Assembly (NCBI RefSeq): GCF_002101675.1 | Contig: NZ_LQOY01000207.1 | Coordinates: 62,001-126,000 of the forward strand | Direction: 5' to 3' | Source of the DNA: Mycobacterium gordonae | GTDB lineage: Bacteria > Actinomycetota > Actinomycetes > Mycobacteriales > Mycobacteriaceae | DNA: 64,000 nt | In this document: positions 54,701 through 63,565 of the stretch, in pieces | Position numbering within the stretch: position 1 is the first letter of the stretch | How the letters are laid out: each line of letters begins with the position of its first letter | Translations under genes and position numbers: made by a program | Notes under the pieces: model-generated | What the model saw: the letters and a program-made list of their open reading frames with translations, nothing else | Databases searched by the model: none | What the model was told of the DNA's origin: nothing

Positions 54701-56981
54701 CAACTCAGGCAGCCACAACACCGGCCTCGGCAACTCCGGGCAGGGCAGCACCGGCCTGTTCAACGCCGGTGTCCAAAGCAGCGGGCTGGGCAACGCCGGC
54801 GATCACAACCTCGGCGTCTTCAACGCCGGTAGCGCAAATGTCGGCGCCTTCAACGCCGGCCACATCAATACGGGCCTGTTCAACAACGGTGACGCGAACA
54901 TCGGGCTGGCCAATTCGGGCGATTTCAACACCGGTGTCCTGATCACCGGCGATCACAGCGCCGGCGCCCTGTATACCAGCGACTACCAGAATCTGCTCGC
55001 TCCGAATCTGAGCATCAATCTGCTGGATATCAACCAGAACCTAGGGCCCGTCCACATCGACCCCATTCACGTCCCCGGGGTGCCGATCAACATCGACGAG
55101 ACCATTTATCTCGGTCCCTTCACCATCCCTCAGGTCGACGTTCCCGGTCTGCCGATGAACATTCAACAAGGTCTCTCGCTGCCTGCTATCACCCTGTTCG
55201 AGGGTCTCAGCAGTCCGGCGCAACAACTGGTGATTCCGCTCAACATCCCCGCCAGTAGCGGGTCAACGCTGCAGCTGCCGTCCATCGGCTTCAACGCCCA
55301 GTTCAAACCCGACAATCTGCCCCCATGGCAATTCGGGCAATACGCCATCAGCCAGCAGTTGAACACTTTGGGCCCGACCGCGGGCATCAGTATTCAGAAT
55401 GGGGCGACCGAAGGCCGGACGGGAAGCGTCACGCTGAACCTTCCAGCGATCAACATTCCGAAGATCGCGACGGCCCCGGTGCCGCTGAACATCGACATCC
55501 ACGGCGGCATCCCGGCCTTCACTCTCTTCCCCGGTGGCCTGTCCATTCCGCAGAACTCAATACCGGTCAATTACACGTTGACCGGCGGGCTGCAGCCGTT
55601 CACGATCTTCCCGGACGGCTACACGATCGACCCGATCCCGCTGCATCTGCGGCTGGACGCCACCCTGCTCAACCCGATCGACGGTATCCCGCCGTCGCTC
55701 AAGCTGGTGGATTTCCAGTTCTCCGGCGGCATGGGCCCGGTAACCATCCCGGACCTGCCGATTCCCACCATTCCGCTCGGACTCAACGCCAGCCTGAGCC
55801 ACGGGGCGTTCACCGTCCCACCGATCGAGCTGCCGAACATCCCGATCGACATCAGCGGTGACATCGGCCTGGGTCCCATCGGCATCCCGTCTCAGACGAT
55901 TCCGGCGATCTTCAACGACCCGCTGGCAGTCGTGCATTTCGACGCGTTCAAGACGTCGGTGATGAAGATTTCCCCGTTCTACATCTGGACCAGCGGAAAT
56001 GCGCCCTGGGATCCGATCCCGGCGCCCACCGGGGCCTATATCTCCATCGGCTCGAACCCGCTGGTTGACCTGGCCTTCACCAACCCGCTCATTGTCGGCA
56101 GCGCCACCCAGGATCCGTATTCGATCACCTTCGGTGGCGGCACGCACGCGTTCAGCACCCCGGCAGTCATGATCGACAAGATCCCGCTGAGCTTCCAGCT
56201 GCCGGGCGGCCTGGACGGCGCCACGATCTTCCCGAACGGGCTGACTGTCCCGGCCAACAACCTGCTGGACTTGAATCTGTCCGCTGGGCCGAAGGGATTC
56301 ACCATCCCCGCTCGAACCATTCCAGCCATCCAGGCCAACCTGGACGCGATCATCAAGCTGGCTACCCCGGACAACCTCCTGCCGCCGTACAAATTGTTGT
56401 ACGTCACGGCCACCGGGGGCGTCGGCCCGGCCGTCTTCCCGTCGTTCCACATTCCGTCGATTCCGCTGGGTTTCGACCTCGGCGGGGGCATCGGTCCCAT
56501 CACCATTCCGTCCTTCTCCACGCCGCCCATCCACTTGGGACTCGACCCGACCGCCCACGCGGGGCCCGTCTCGGTCCAGCCCATCAGCATCCCCCAGCTC
56601 GGCGTCGACGCGTTCCTCACTTTCGACGAGATCAAGACCGGACTCTCGACGACGACCGGCGGAATCTACTTCAGCGGAGGCCTCGTCCCGACGATCGATC
56701 TCAGCGGTTCCAGCACCAGCACGACGCCCGGGTGGGCCATCCCGTGGTTTACGGTGGCGACCCCGCCAGGGGGGATTCCGGGATTCTCGATCCCGGTGGA
56801 TCCGATCGAAGTCGGGCTGCCTCTGTCGGTCACCATCCCGTCGCTGACCTTCCCGGGCCTCTCGATTCCACGCATTCCGTTGGGTCAGTCGCTCTCCGGT
56901 GCATTGCCGGCCTTCGACCTGCCGTCGATCACGATCGACCGGATTCCGATCAACTTCGCCGGCCCGCTCACGCTGTTCTAG
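51720..56981 (+). CDS. PPE protein of the MPTR subfamily
   Basis: A 1753-residue PPE-MPTR protein. Residues 1-180 are the PPE domain (VSFFILPPEVN start). Then comes a long beta-rich region of repeating IPxIPL / GPITI / FPGG-type units (about 250-875), a block of NxGxGNxG MPTR repeats (about 878-1085), and a second beta-rich region to the end (about 1090-1753). The beta blocks probably form a solenoid. Such proteins are ESX-5 substrates at the cell surface. The start is GTG at 51720, chosen because it gives the family start SFFILPPE; TAAACT at 51648-51653 is a candidate -10. Confidence 0.9.
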   Translation: MSFFILPPEVNSALLHAGAGPAPMLAAAAAWEGLSAELGTAATEFSSVTSGLVSGSWQGASAAAMAAAAAPYAGWLSAAAASAESSAVQAKAVVAAFEAVVATAVHPEVIAANRSQFVSLALSNIFGQNTPAIAATEFDYELMWAQDVAAMAGYHLNASAVASALQSFTEPAQVLRGLGNAANAAGAAGWAAQGLLNSGSTGFATGALGAATGPGLLNPGGLLSGLLGATGGPTFDLFPITLPLDLNVAGGIGPIAIEPIQILPTIPLNFNQTFLLGPLTVPPVQVPAIPLVDFSIPIDIGPLTLSPITLVPAVNFPSQYITIPGFNLVPGGIQTSGLWAGPLLLSQGIFINPNVNPIAAELSFTTPALTLFPGGLSVPDAPLHFDIGIRAGTGAFTIPGFSLPEQAIPLTISTAGQIDGFSTPRITIDAIPASLHAVVSADRVVPLFPLPSIPLSITASGTVGPLHVAPIALPQAHAAITNASISVGSFTIPEITIPQVPLHATGTVALAQNTISSVNLLDPLNFAGHLQLGPINGPSARVDLASMTVGSGANAPYLILRNMNVAVEALFYGPANLDLATTALSLPDISIPAQDIVNLSMNGGINPITLFAGGLTFPENSVSLTNFSAGTDPVTIFPDGFRIDQFPFQVKATALAPVPVPTTGSIGPIHIPAAPLIQGLHAGVAGTINLNLGLPPIPTPAISLGLNGTTNYGFVTHEPIVIPPFGTTGNLITDKIAINAIIGSIPFSLRIPVLAGQLEGNVFSFVVNQNIDPMTVPLDFMTSPIAIPPLSLTGSVPLDIPLDIVSASTIPGITHTQTIPLGFAYDVPKFVIPETTIPAIPIGSNLALPGSIGPQLGNAVTSGATWLQQQLMNAGLGNAGVYNLGSGNLGDLNLGNGNLGSYNLGGGNIGNANIGWGNAALGALMGHNTGFGNSGAGNIGFGNTGSGNIGFGNTGSGNIGVGLIGSNQTGFGGWNSGSGNIGLFNSGDNNVGFFNSGSHNTGLGNSGQGSTGLFNAGVQSSGLGNAGDHNLGVFNAGSANVGAFNAGHINTGLFNNGDANIGLANSGDFNTGVLITGDHSAGALYTSDYQNLLAPNLSINLLDINQNLGPVHIDPIHVPGVPINIDETIYLGPFTIPQVDVPGLPMNIQQGLSLPAITLFEGLSSPAQQLVIPLNIPASSGSTLQLPSIGFNAQFKPDNLPPWQFGQYAISQQLNTLGPTAGISIQNGATEGRTGSVTLNLPAINIPKIATAPVPLNIDIHGGIPAFTLFPGGLSIPQNSIPVNYTLTGGLQPFTIFPDGYTIDPIPLHLRLDATLLNPIDGIPPSLKLVDFQFSGGMGPVTIPDLPIPTIPLGLNASLSHGAFTVPPIELPNIPIDISGDIGLGPIGIPSQTIPAIFNDPLAVVHFDAFKTSVMKISPFYIWTSGNAPWDPIPAPTGAYISIGSNPLVDLAFTNPLIVGSATQDPYSITFGGGTHAFSTPAVMIDKIPLSFQLPGGLDGATIFPNGLTVPANNLLDLNLSAGPKGFTIPARTIPAIQANLDAIIKLATPDNLLPPYKLLYVTATGGVGPAVFPSFHIPSIPLGFDLGGGIGPITIPSFSTPPIHLGLDPTAHAGPVSVQPISIPQLGVDAFLTFDEIKTGLSTTTGGIYFSGGLVPTIDLSGSSTSTTPGWAIPWFTVATPPGGIPGFSIPVDPIEVGLPLSVTIPSLTFPGLSIPRIPLGQSLSGALPAFDLPSITIDRIPINFAGPLTLF

Positions 56982-57072
56982 AACGAGCAAGGCGTGTCGA
57001 TGATGCCCGGTCCGATCTGCCACACAGTCCATCGCTTCGCGTCCGCCGAAGACTGATCCAAAGGTGCCGACG

Positions 57073-60000
57073 ATGTCTTACGTGATCGCAACACCCGCCG
57101 CTCTGGCCGCGGCGTCGACGAACCTGTCGGACATCGGCGAGGCCATCCGGGCGGCCACCGCGGCCGCCGCCTCGCCCACGACGGGCATCGCGGCGGCGGC
57201 CGCGGACGAGGTTTCCGCGGCCATAGCGCGGTTGTTCGGCACGTTCGGCCACCAGTATCAGCTGGCCAGCGCGCAGGCCGCGGCGGCCAACGACGAGTTC
57301 GTTCAGGCATTTCAGAGCGGCGCGGCAGCATATGAGCGCATCGAGTTCAGCAACGCCGGGCTGCTGCAACCGCTGCTGGACAGCCCGCTGGCCACGGGTC
57401 TGATGGGCCTCATCAATGCGCCCAGCGAACTGATCACCGACCGGCCCATGATCGGTAATGGCGCCGACGGCGCGCCGGGCACTGGTCAGAACGGCGGGGA
57501 CGGTGGCTGGTTGTCCGGCAACGGCGGCAACGGCGGGTCGGGCGCGCCAGGCCAGCAGGGTGGTGCCGGTGGGAACGCCGGCGCTAACGGCAACGGCGGC
57601 AACGGCGGTGCGGGGGGCGATGCAGTGGCTCCCGGTGGGCGCGGCGGCGACGGGGGGCGCGGCGGCAACAGCGGAACGACGACCGGTTATGCCGGCACCG
57701 GGGGGGCAGGAGGAGCCGGTGCGCCCGGCGCTGCAGGGCAACCCGGCGGGGCCGGCGGCAACGGCGGGGCCGGCGGGGCCAGCCAGATGATCGCGCTCGC
57801 CAGCGGAGGCACCGGCGGTGCCGGTGGCGTCGGCGGTGCAGGAGGTCACGGTCTTCCAGGTGCTTCCGGCGGGGCCGGTGGAGCCGGCGGGCTGGGCGGA
57901 TCCGGAGGTCCGGGCAGCATCGCCGGGAACTCGGGTGTCGCCGGTGTCGGCGGTGATGGTGGTGTTGGTGGCGCGGGCGGATCGGGCATCAGCACCAGCG
58001 GGGCCGGCGGTGACGGCGGAGCCGGCGGGCGTGGCGGGGACGCCGGGGCCGGTGGCAGCGGCGTGGGAGGCGGCGGCTTCGGGCGCGGCGGCAACGGCGG
58101 CGCCGGCGGCGCCGGGGCGGACGGGGCCAGCGGCGCCGCGGGCGTGGTCGGGTTCGCGGGAGGTCACGGCGGAGCCGGTGGCGCCGGTGGCAGCTCCGGG
58201 GCCGGCGGAACAGCGGGCAGCGGAGGGGTCGGTGGCGCCGGCGGCAGCGGCGGAAGCGGCGGCAACACTGCTTCGGGCTCCGGCCTGCCCGGCGGGGCCG
58301 GCGGCCAGGGCGGTGACGGCGGCATGGGTGGCGCCGGTGGATCCGGTACCACCGGCATCGGCGGCAACGCCGGAAGCGGCGGTACCGGCGGTGACGGCGG
58401 AAAGGCCGGCGCCGGTGAGGCAGCCGGCAGCGCCGGCGGCGCGGGCGGAAACGGTGGCGCGGCGGGAGCCGCCGGCACCGGCGCCGCCACCGGCCATGGC
58501 GGCACGGGTGGCCATGGCGGCAATGGTGGGGCCGGCAGTGACGGCAGCGGCGGCGGATTCGGCAAAGCCGGCTTCGTGGGCGGCAATGGCGGGATCGGCG
58601 GCAACGGCGGAGACGGTGGCGAGGCGGGCACCGGCGGCAACGCCGGCAACGGCGGAGCAGGAGGAGCCGGTGGGAACGGCGGCCGGGACATCAACGGCGG
58701 CGGGGGCGCCACCGCGCCGTCTGGCGGCAACGGCGGCAACGGCGGCGACGCCGGAAAGGCAGGCACCGGTCTCTTGGCGGGTCGCGGCGGCGTCGGCGGC
58801 TCCGGTGGAAGCGGTGGCCGAGGGGCCGATGGCGCCGCGGGCGGCATCGCCGGTACTTCTGGCGACAACGGCGGTGCGGGCGGGGCCGGCGGCAACGGCG
58901 GCAGCGGCGGCGCTACCGGCACCGGCGGCGTCGCGGGCAGCGGTGGCGCCGGCGGCAACGGCGGCGCCGGTGGCGGTAAAGCCGACTCCGGCATACCCGG
59001 CGGCAAAGGCGGAGCCGGCGGCAACGGCGGCAACGCCGGTGCCGCAGGTAGCGGCGCCGTCCTGGGCGGCGGCGGTACTGGCGGCGGTGGCGGAAACGGC
59101 GGAAACGGGGGCATCGGCGGTGACGGCGCTGCCGGCGTCGGTGGAACCAGAGGTGGCGGCGGCGGGGCCGGTGGCAACGGCGGATCCGGCGGCGTCAGCG
59201 GGACCGGCGGCAATGCCGGAAATGGCGGCACGGGAGGTAACGGCGGCAACGCCGGCAGTGACACGGGCGCCGGCGGAGCGACGGCGCCGTCCGGCGGCAA
59301 CGGCGGCAACGGCGGCGATGCCGGCCAAGCCGGCACTGGTGCCACCGCGGGCAGTGGCGGCACCGGCGGCAACGGCGGTACCGGCGGAAAGGGCGCCGAC
59401 GGCGCCGCCAGTAGCGTCCTCGGCGCTGCGGGCGACGCCGGTGGCGACGGCGGGACCGGCGGTAACGGCGGCAGCGGCGGCGCCAGCGGTACCGGCGGCA
59501 AAGCCGGCAATGGCGGCGCCGGTGGCCACGGCGGCAACGGGCACTCCGAAGCCGGGGCACCCGGCGGCAACGGGGGTGCGGGCGGCAACGGCGGCAATGC
59601 CGGTGCGGCCGGCGGTGGCGCCGTCACCGGCGGCGGCGGCGCCGGAGGTAACGCCGGCAACGGCGGCAACGGCGGCAGCGGCAGCGCGGGCGCGGCCGGC
59701 AGCATCGGAACCAACGGCGGGGGCGGCGGGGCCGGCGGCACCGGCGGCAACGCCGCCGGCGCCGGCAGCAAAGGTGGCAACGCCGGTAACGGGGGGGCCG
59801 GCGGCACCGGCGGGGACGGCGGGCCCGATACCGGCACCGGCGGAACCACTGCCCCGGCCGGAGGCAACGGCGGCCACGGCGGGGACGCAGGCAAGGCCGG
59901 TACCGGCGCCACCGCGGGTAGCGGCGGCGTCGGCGGCGCCGGCGGAACCGGTGGCAAGGGCGCGGACGGCAACACCGGCGGCCCCGGTACGACCGGTGAC

Positions 60001-63000
60001 AACGGCGGCGCCGGCGGTGTCGGCGGCAACGGCGGCAGCGGCGGCGCTACCGGCGTCGGCGGCAAAGCCGGTAACGGCGGCGCCGGCGGCAGCGGTGGCA
60101 ACGGTCACTCCGGCGCCGGCAGCAATGGCGGCACCGGTGGCGCCGGTGGCGCCGGTGGCAACGCCGGCACGGGCGGCATCGGCGCAATCGCCGGCGCCGG
60201 CGGCGTCGGCGGGAGCGGCGGCGCGGGCGGTAACGGAGGCAACGGCAGCGAGGGCGCGGCCGGCGCGGCGGGAACCGCCGGCGGAAACGGCGGCGCCGGC
60301 GGCAACGGCGGCACTGCCACCGGCGCGGGCAGCAAAGGTGGCAACGCGGGCAACGGTGGCCACGGCGGCAGCGGCGGGAAAGGCGGTGCCGACATCGGCG
60401 CCGGCGGGGCCACTGCGCCGGCGGGCGGTGCCGGTGGAAACGGCGGCAACGCGGGCGCGGCGGGTACCGGGACCACCAAGGGCAGCGGCGGACTCGGCGG
60501 CAACGGCGGCAACGGCGGCAGCGGGGCCACCGGCAGAGGCGGAGCCGACATCGCCGGCAAGACGGGCGATGCCGGCGGTCTGGGTGGGGTCGGCGGCAAC
60601 GGTGGCAACGCCACCGGTGTCGGCGGGAAGGCGGGCAACGGCGGCTCGGGCGGCAGCGGTGGTGATGGCGGCCACGGAGGCACCGACACCGGCACCGGCG
60701 GCACGGCGGCCCCGGCCGGGGGCGCGGGTGGCCGGGGTGGAGTGGGTGGCCGTCCGGGCGCGGCAAGCGGTGGCGCCACTGGTGGTACCGGCGGTACCGG
60801 AGGTAGCGGCGGCAACGGCGGCAACGGCGCCGCAGGCGCCGCGGGCGACCAGGGCGGAGTGGGCGGCGTCGGCGGCCTCGGTGGCAACGGCGGCAACGCG
60901 TCCGGTACCGGCGGCAAGGCCGGCAACGCCGGCAACGGCGGCACCGGCGGCCGCGGCGGTGACGGCGGCGCGGACACCGGCGGCACCACCGCCCCCTCCG
61001 GCGGAGCGGGCGGTAAAGGCGGCAACGCCGGTGCGGCGGGAACCGGCGGTACCGCTCCGGGCAAAGGTGGTGTCGGTGGGGCCGGCGGAGACGGCGGCAC
61101 CGGCAGCGCAGCCAATGCCAACAGTGGCAGCGGCGGCGGTCACGGTGGAGCCGGAGGGGTCGGCGGCAACGCCACCGGCACGGGCAGCGTGGGCGGCGCC
61201 GGCGGAAAGGGCGGCGCGGGCGGCACCGGTGGCACCGGCAGCGACGCGGCCCTCAACTCAGGATTGGCCGGCGGCAACGGCGGCGTCGGCGGACTCGGTG
61301 GCAATGGCGGCAACGGCGGCAGCGGCGGCACCACCGGCGGCAGGGGCGGTGGCGGCGGCGACGGTGGCTCCGGTGGCGTCAGCGGCGTGAGCGAAGCCAG
61401 CGGCGCCGTGGGCGGCGCCGGGGGCAGAGGCGGCAACGGCGGCACCGGAGGCAACGGCGGCACAACCGGTGGTAGCGCAGGCAGCGGCGGGAATGGCGGC
61501 AACGGCGGCAACGGCGGCAACGACGCCGGAAAGGGCGGCGTGGCGGCGCCCTCAGGCGGGGCCGGCGGCAATGGCGGTGACGCCGGCAAAGCCGGCACCG
61601 GCGCCACCGCCGGCAACGGCGCCGCCGGCGGCACCGGCGGCCAGGGCGGCAAGGGCAGCCATGGCAACGGTGGTGCGGCCGGCACCGTGGGAGACGCCGG
61701 CGGCAGCGGCGGCGCCGGCGGCAACGGCGGCAACGCGACCGGTGTCGGCAGCATCGGCGGTAAAGCCGGCGACGGTGGTGCGGGCGGCAATGGCGGTGAC
61801 GGCGGGAGCGGTATCGCTGGTGCCGGCGCCGGTCATGACGGCGGTGCCGGCGGCGCCGGTGGCAACGCGGGCAGCACCGGCGCGGGCACTACCCAGGGCA
61901 GCGGTGGGCGAGGCGGCGACGGCGGCAACGGCGGTAACGGCGGCAACGGCCTCACCGGTGTGCCCGGCAAAGCCGGTGACATGGGCGGAAACGGCGGGAA
62001 CGGCGGCAGTGGCGGCAACGCCACCGGCACCGGAGGCATCAGCGGCAGCGGCGGGCGCGGTGGCAACGCCGGCAACGGCGGCAACGCCGGCAACGACACC
62101 GGCCCCGGCGGCGTGAGCGCCCCGGCCGGTGGTGCCGGCGGGGTCGGCGGCCACGGCGGCAATGCGGGCACTGTCGCCAATGGCGCCACCTCCGGTAGCG
62201 GCGGCGCGGGAGGCAAGGGCGGCAACGGTGGCAACGGCGCTCAGGGCATCGACGCCGGCGCCACTTTCGCCGCTGACGCAGGCGGCACTGGCGGCGCCGG
62301 CGGCAAGGGCGGTGACGGCGGCAACTCCGGACCGGGTGGAACCAACGGCGCCAGCGGCGCCGGCGGGGCGGGAGGCAAGGGCGGCAACGGCGGCAACGGG
62401 AAGAACGGCGACGACGTCGGCCGCGGCGGCGACGGTGGCAGCGGCGGCGCCGCCGGCACGGCGGGCAAAGGGGGCGCGACAAGCCCCGTGGGCGGCGCCG
62501 GCGGGGCCGGCGGAGACGGCGGCGCGGGCGGCACGGGCGGCCCGGCCGCTCCCGGTGGTGCCGGGGGGAAGGGCGGCAGTGGCGGCGCCGGCGGCACCGG
62601 AGACGGTGTGGAGATCGGCGGTAAGGGCGGCAACGGCGGCGCCGGTGGCAAGGGCGGCGACAACAACACGACCATCTTCGCCCCGGGCGGCAAAGGCGGC
62701 GCCGGCGGCGACGGAGGGTCGGGCGGCACCAGCACGGGTGGCGTCACCTCCAACACCGGCGGCGCCGGAGGTACCGGTGGTGTCGGTGGTGCGGGCGCCA
62801 CCGGAAATCGGGGCACCAGCTTGGTTGCGCCCGGCAAGGGCGGCGTCGGTGGTGTCGGCGGCAGCGGTGGAAACGGTGGAAATGCCGCCGGCCCGGGGGC
62901 GACCGGCGGTGGCGGCGGCGTCGCCGGCATGGGTGGCGTCGGCGGAAACGGCGGGAACTCCACTGTCGCGTCGGGTGCGCAAGGCGGTACCGGCGGGAAC

Positions 63001-63207
63001 GGCGGTCGCGGTGGCTCCGGCGGATTCGGTGACATCAACGGCGCCGGCGCCAAGGGCGGCACCGGTGGCTCGGGCGGCACCGGCGGTGCTGGCGCTTCAG
63101 GCGGCAAGGGCAGCGGCGGCGACGACGGCAACGACGGGACTGACGCCGTCGGCATCGCCGGCGGCGACGGCGGCAAGGGCGGCACCGGCGGATCCGGCGG
63201 CGTGTAG
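57073..63207 (+). CDS. Large PE_PGRS protein
   Basis: A 2044-residue PE_PGRS protein. The PE domain is at residues 1-95 (MSYVIATPAALAAASTNL, ADEVSAAIARLFG), followed by the linker LLGLINAP-like GLMGLINAPSELITDRPMIG and about 1900 residues of Gly-rich PGRS sequence ending GGTGGSGGV. Within the PGRS a marker of the form (T/A)AP(S/A)GG recurs at DNA steps near 285 bp or its double, showing a higher-order repeat. The ATG at 57073 has AAAGGTG upstream, like the PE gene at 15032. It follows the PPE gene by 91 nt on the same strand. Export by ESX-5 is expected; function is unknown. Confidence 0.92.
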   Translation: MSYVIATPAALAAASTNLSDIGEAIRAATAAAASPTTGIAAAAADEVSAAIARLFGTFGHQYQLASAQAAAANDEFVQAFQSGAAAYERIEFSNAGLLQPLLDSPLATGLMGLINAPSELITDRPMIGNGADGAPGTGQNGGDGGWLSGNGGNGGSGAPGQQGGAGGNAGANGNGGNGGAGGDAVAPGGRGGDGGRGGNSGTTTGYAGTGGAGGAGAPGAAGQPGGAGGNGGAGGASQMIALASGGTGGAGGVGGAGGHGLPGASGGAGGAGGLGGSGGPGSIAGNSGVAGVGGDGGVGGAGGSGISTSGAGGDGGAGGRGGDAGAGGSGVGGGGFGRGGNGGAGGAGADGASGAAGVVGFAGGHGGAGGAGGSSGAGGTAGSGGVGGAGGSGGSGGNTASGSGLPGGAGGQGGDGGMGGAGGSGTTGIGGNAGSGGTGGDGGKAGAGEAAGSAGGAGGNGGAAGAAGTGAATGHGGTGGHGGNGGAGSDGSGGGFGKAGFVGGNGGIGGNGGDGGEAGTGGNAGNGGAGGAGGNGGRDINGGGGATAPSGGNGGNGGDAGKAGTGLLAGRGGVGGSGGSGGRGADGAAGGIAGTSGDNGGAGGAGGNGGSGGATGTGGVAGSGGAGGNGGAGGGKADSGIPGGKGGAGGNGGNAGAAGSGAVLGGGGTGGGGGNGGNGGIGGDGAAGVGGTRGGGGGAGGNGGSGGVSGTGGNAGNGGTGGNGGNAGSDTGAGGATAPSGGNGGNGGDAGQAGTGATAGSGGTGGNGGTGGKGADGAASSVLGAAGDAGGDGGTGGNGGSGGASGTGGKAGNGGAGGHGGNGHSEAGAPGGNGGAGGNGGNAGAAGGGAVTGGGGAGGNAGNGGNGGSGSAGAAGSIGTNGGGGGAGGTGGNAAGAGSKGGNAGNGGAGGTGGDGGPDTGTGGTTAPAGGNGGHGGDAGKAGTGATAGSGGVGGAGGTGGKGADGNTGGPGTTGDNGGAGGVGGNGGSGGATGVGGKAGNGGAGGSGGNGHSGAGSNGGTGGAGGAGGNAGTGGIGAIAGAGGVGGSGGAGGNGGNGSEGAAGAAGTAGGNGGAGGNGGTATGAGSKGGNAGNGGHGGSGGKGGADIGAGGATAPAGGAGGNGGNAGAAGTGTTKGSGGLGGNGGNGGSGATGRGGADIAGKTGDAGGLGGVGGNGGNATGVGGKAGNGGSGGSGGDGGHGGTDTGTGGTAAPAGGAGGRGGVGGRPGAASGGATGGTGGTGGSGGNGGNGAAGAAGDQGGVGGVGGLGGNGGNASGTGGKAGNAGNGGTGGRGGDGGADTGGTTAPSGGAGGKGGNAGAAGTGGTAPGKGGVGGAGGDGGTGSAANANSGSGGGHGGAGGVGGNATGTGSVGGAGGKGGAGGTGGTGSDAALNSGLAGGNGGVGGLGGNGGNGGSGGTTGGRGGGGGDGGSGGVSGVSEASGAVGGAGGRGGNGGTGGNGGTTGGSAGSGGNGGNGGNGGNDAGKGGVAAPSGGAGGNGGDAGKAGTGATAGNGAAGGTGGQGGKGSHGNGGAAGTVGDAGGSGGAGGNGGNATGVGSIGGKAGDGGAGGNGGDGGSGIAGAGAGHDGGAGGAGGNAGSTGAGTTQGSGGRGGDGGNGGNGGNGLTGVPGKAGDMGGNGGNGGSGGNATGTGGISGSGGRGGNAGNGGNAGNDTGPGGVSAPAGGAGGVGGHGGNAGTVANGATSGSGGAGGKGGNGGNGAQGIDAGATFAADAGGTGGAGGKGGDGGNSGPGGTNGASGAGGAGGKGGNGGNGKNGDDVGRGGDGGSGGAAGTAGKGGATSPVGGAGGAGGDGGAGGTGGPAAPGGAGGKGGSGGAGGTGDGVEIGGKGGNGGAGGKGGDNNTTIFAPGGKGGAGGDGGSGGTSTGGVTSNTGGAGGTGGVGGAGATGNRGTSLVAPGKGGVGGVGGSGGNGGNAAGPGATGGGGGVAGMGGVGGNGGNSTVASGAQGGTGGNGGRGGSGGFGDINGAGAKGGTGGSGGTGGAGASGGKGSGGDDGNDGTDAVGIAGGDGGKGGTGGSGGV

Positions 63208-63565
63208 AGCGCAAGACGCCGGCGCGCCGCAAGCGCCACAGCGAAGTTGAACGCGGAGAAGCGGAGATCAGCAAGGCCAACGCATCGGCACGGTAAGACC
63301 CGATCATCGCCGCACCCTGAGCGGTCCACGGCGAGGTCGATATGGGCGCGAGTGGCCCTAGCGGCCGCATGATGAACGCCGGCTGTATCAGGACGAGGTG
63401 GAAAACCGCTCGGGATCGCCACCTAAAGAACGAGTCAGCGTTACATTTCATCTATTCCGAAGAGCCACCACGCCGCCCGGCAAAGTTGAGGTCCGAGCAC
63501 GTTGTCAGCAGCGGTGGTGCACGGCGACCGACGCGGAACAGCGCCCGACGCAAAGGAGGCGTGAC
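63208..63565. other. Intergenic region between two PE_PGRS genes
   Basis: This 358-bp stretch contains no frame that looks coding. A perfect GGCGCGCC palindrome lies near its left end and AAAGGAGG near its right end is the binding site of the next gene. Nothing else is recognised. Confidence 0.6.

Noticed and set aside
56968..61143. A 1391-codon minus-strand frame and other long frames opposite the PE_PGRS gene
   Set aside because: They are Ala/Pro/Arg-rich shadows of the GGN repeats and have no recognisable start context.
57460..63200. Dense short repeats considered as a CRISPR array or satellite DNA
   Set aside because: The repeats are in-frame Gly-rich codons of a PE_PGRS gene without unique spacers of constant length.
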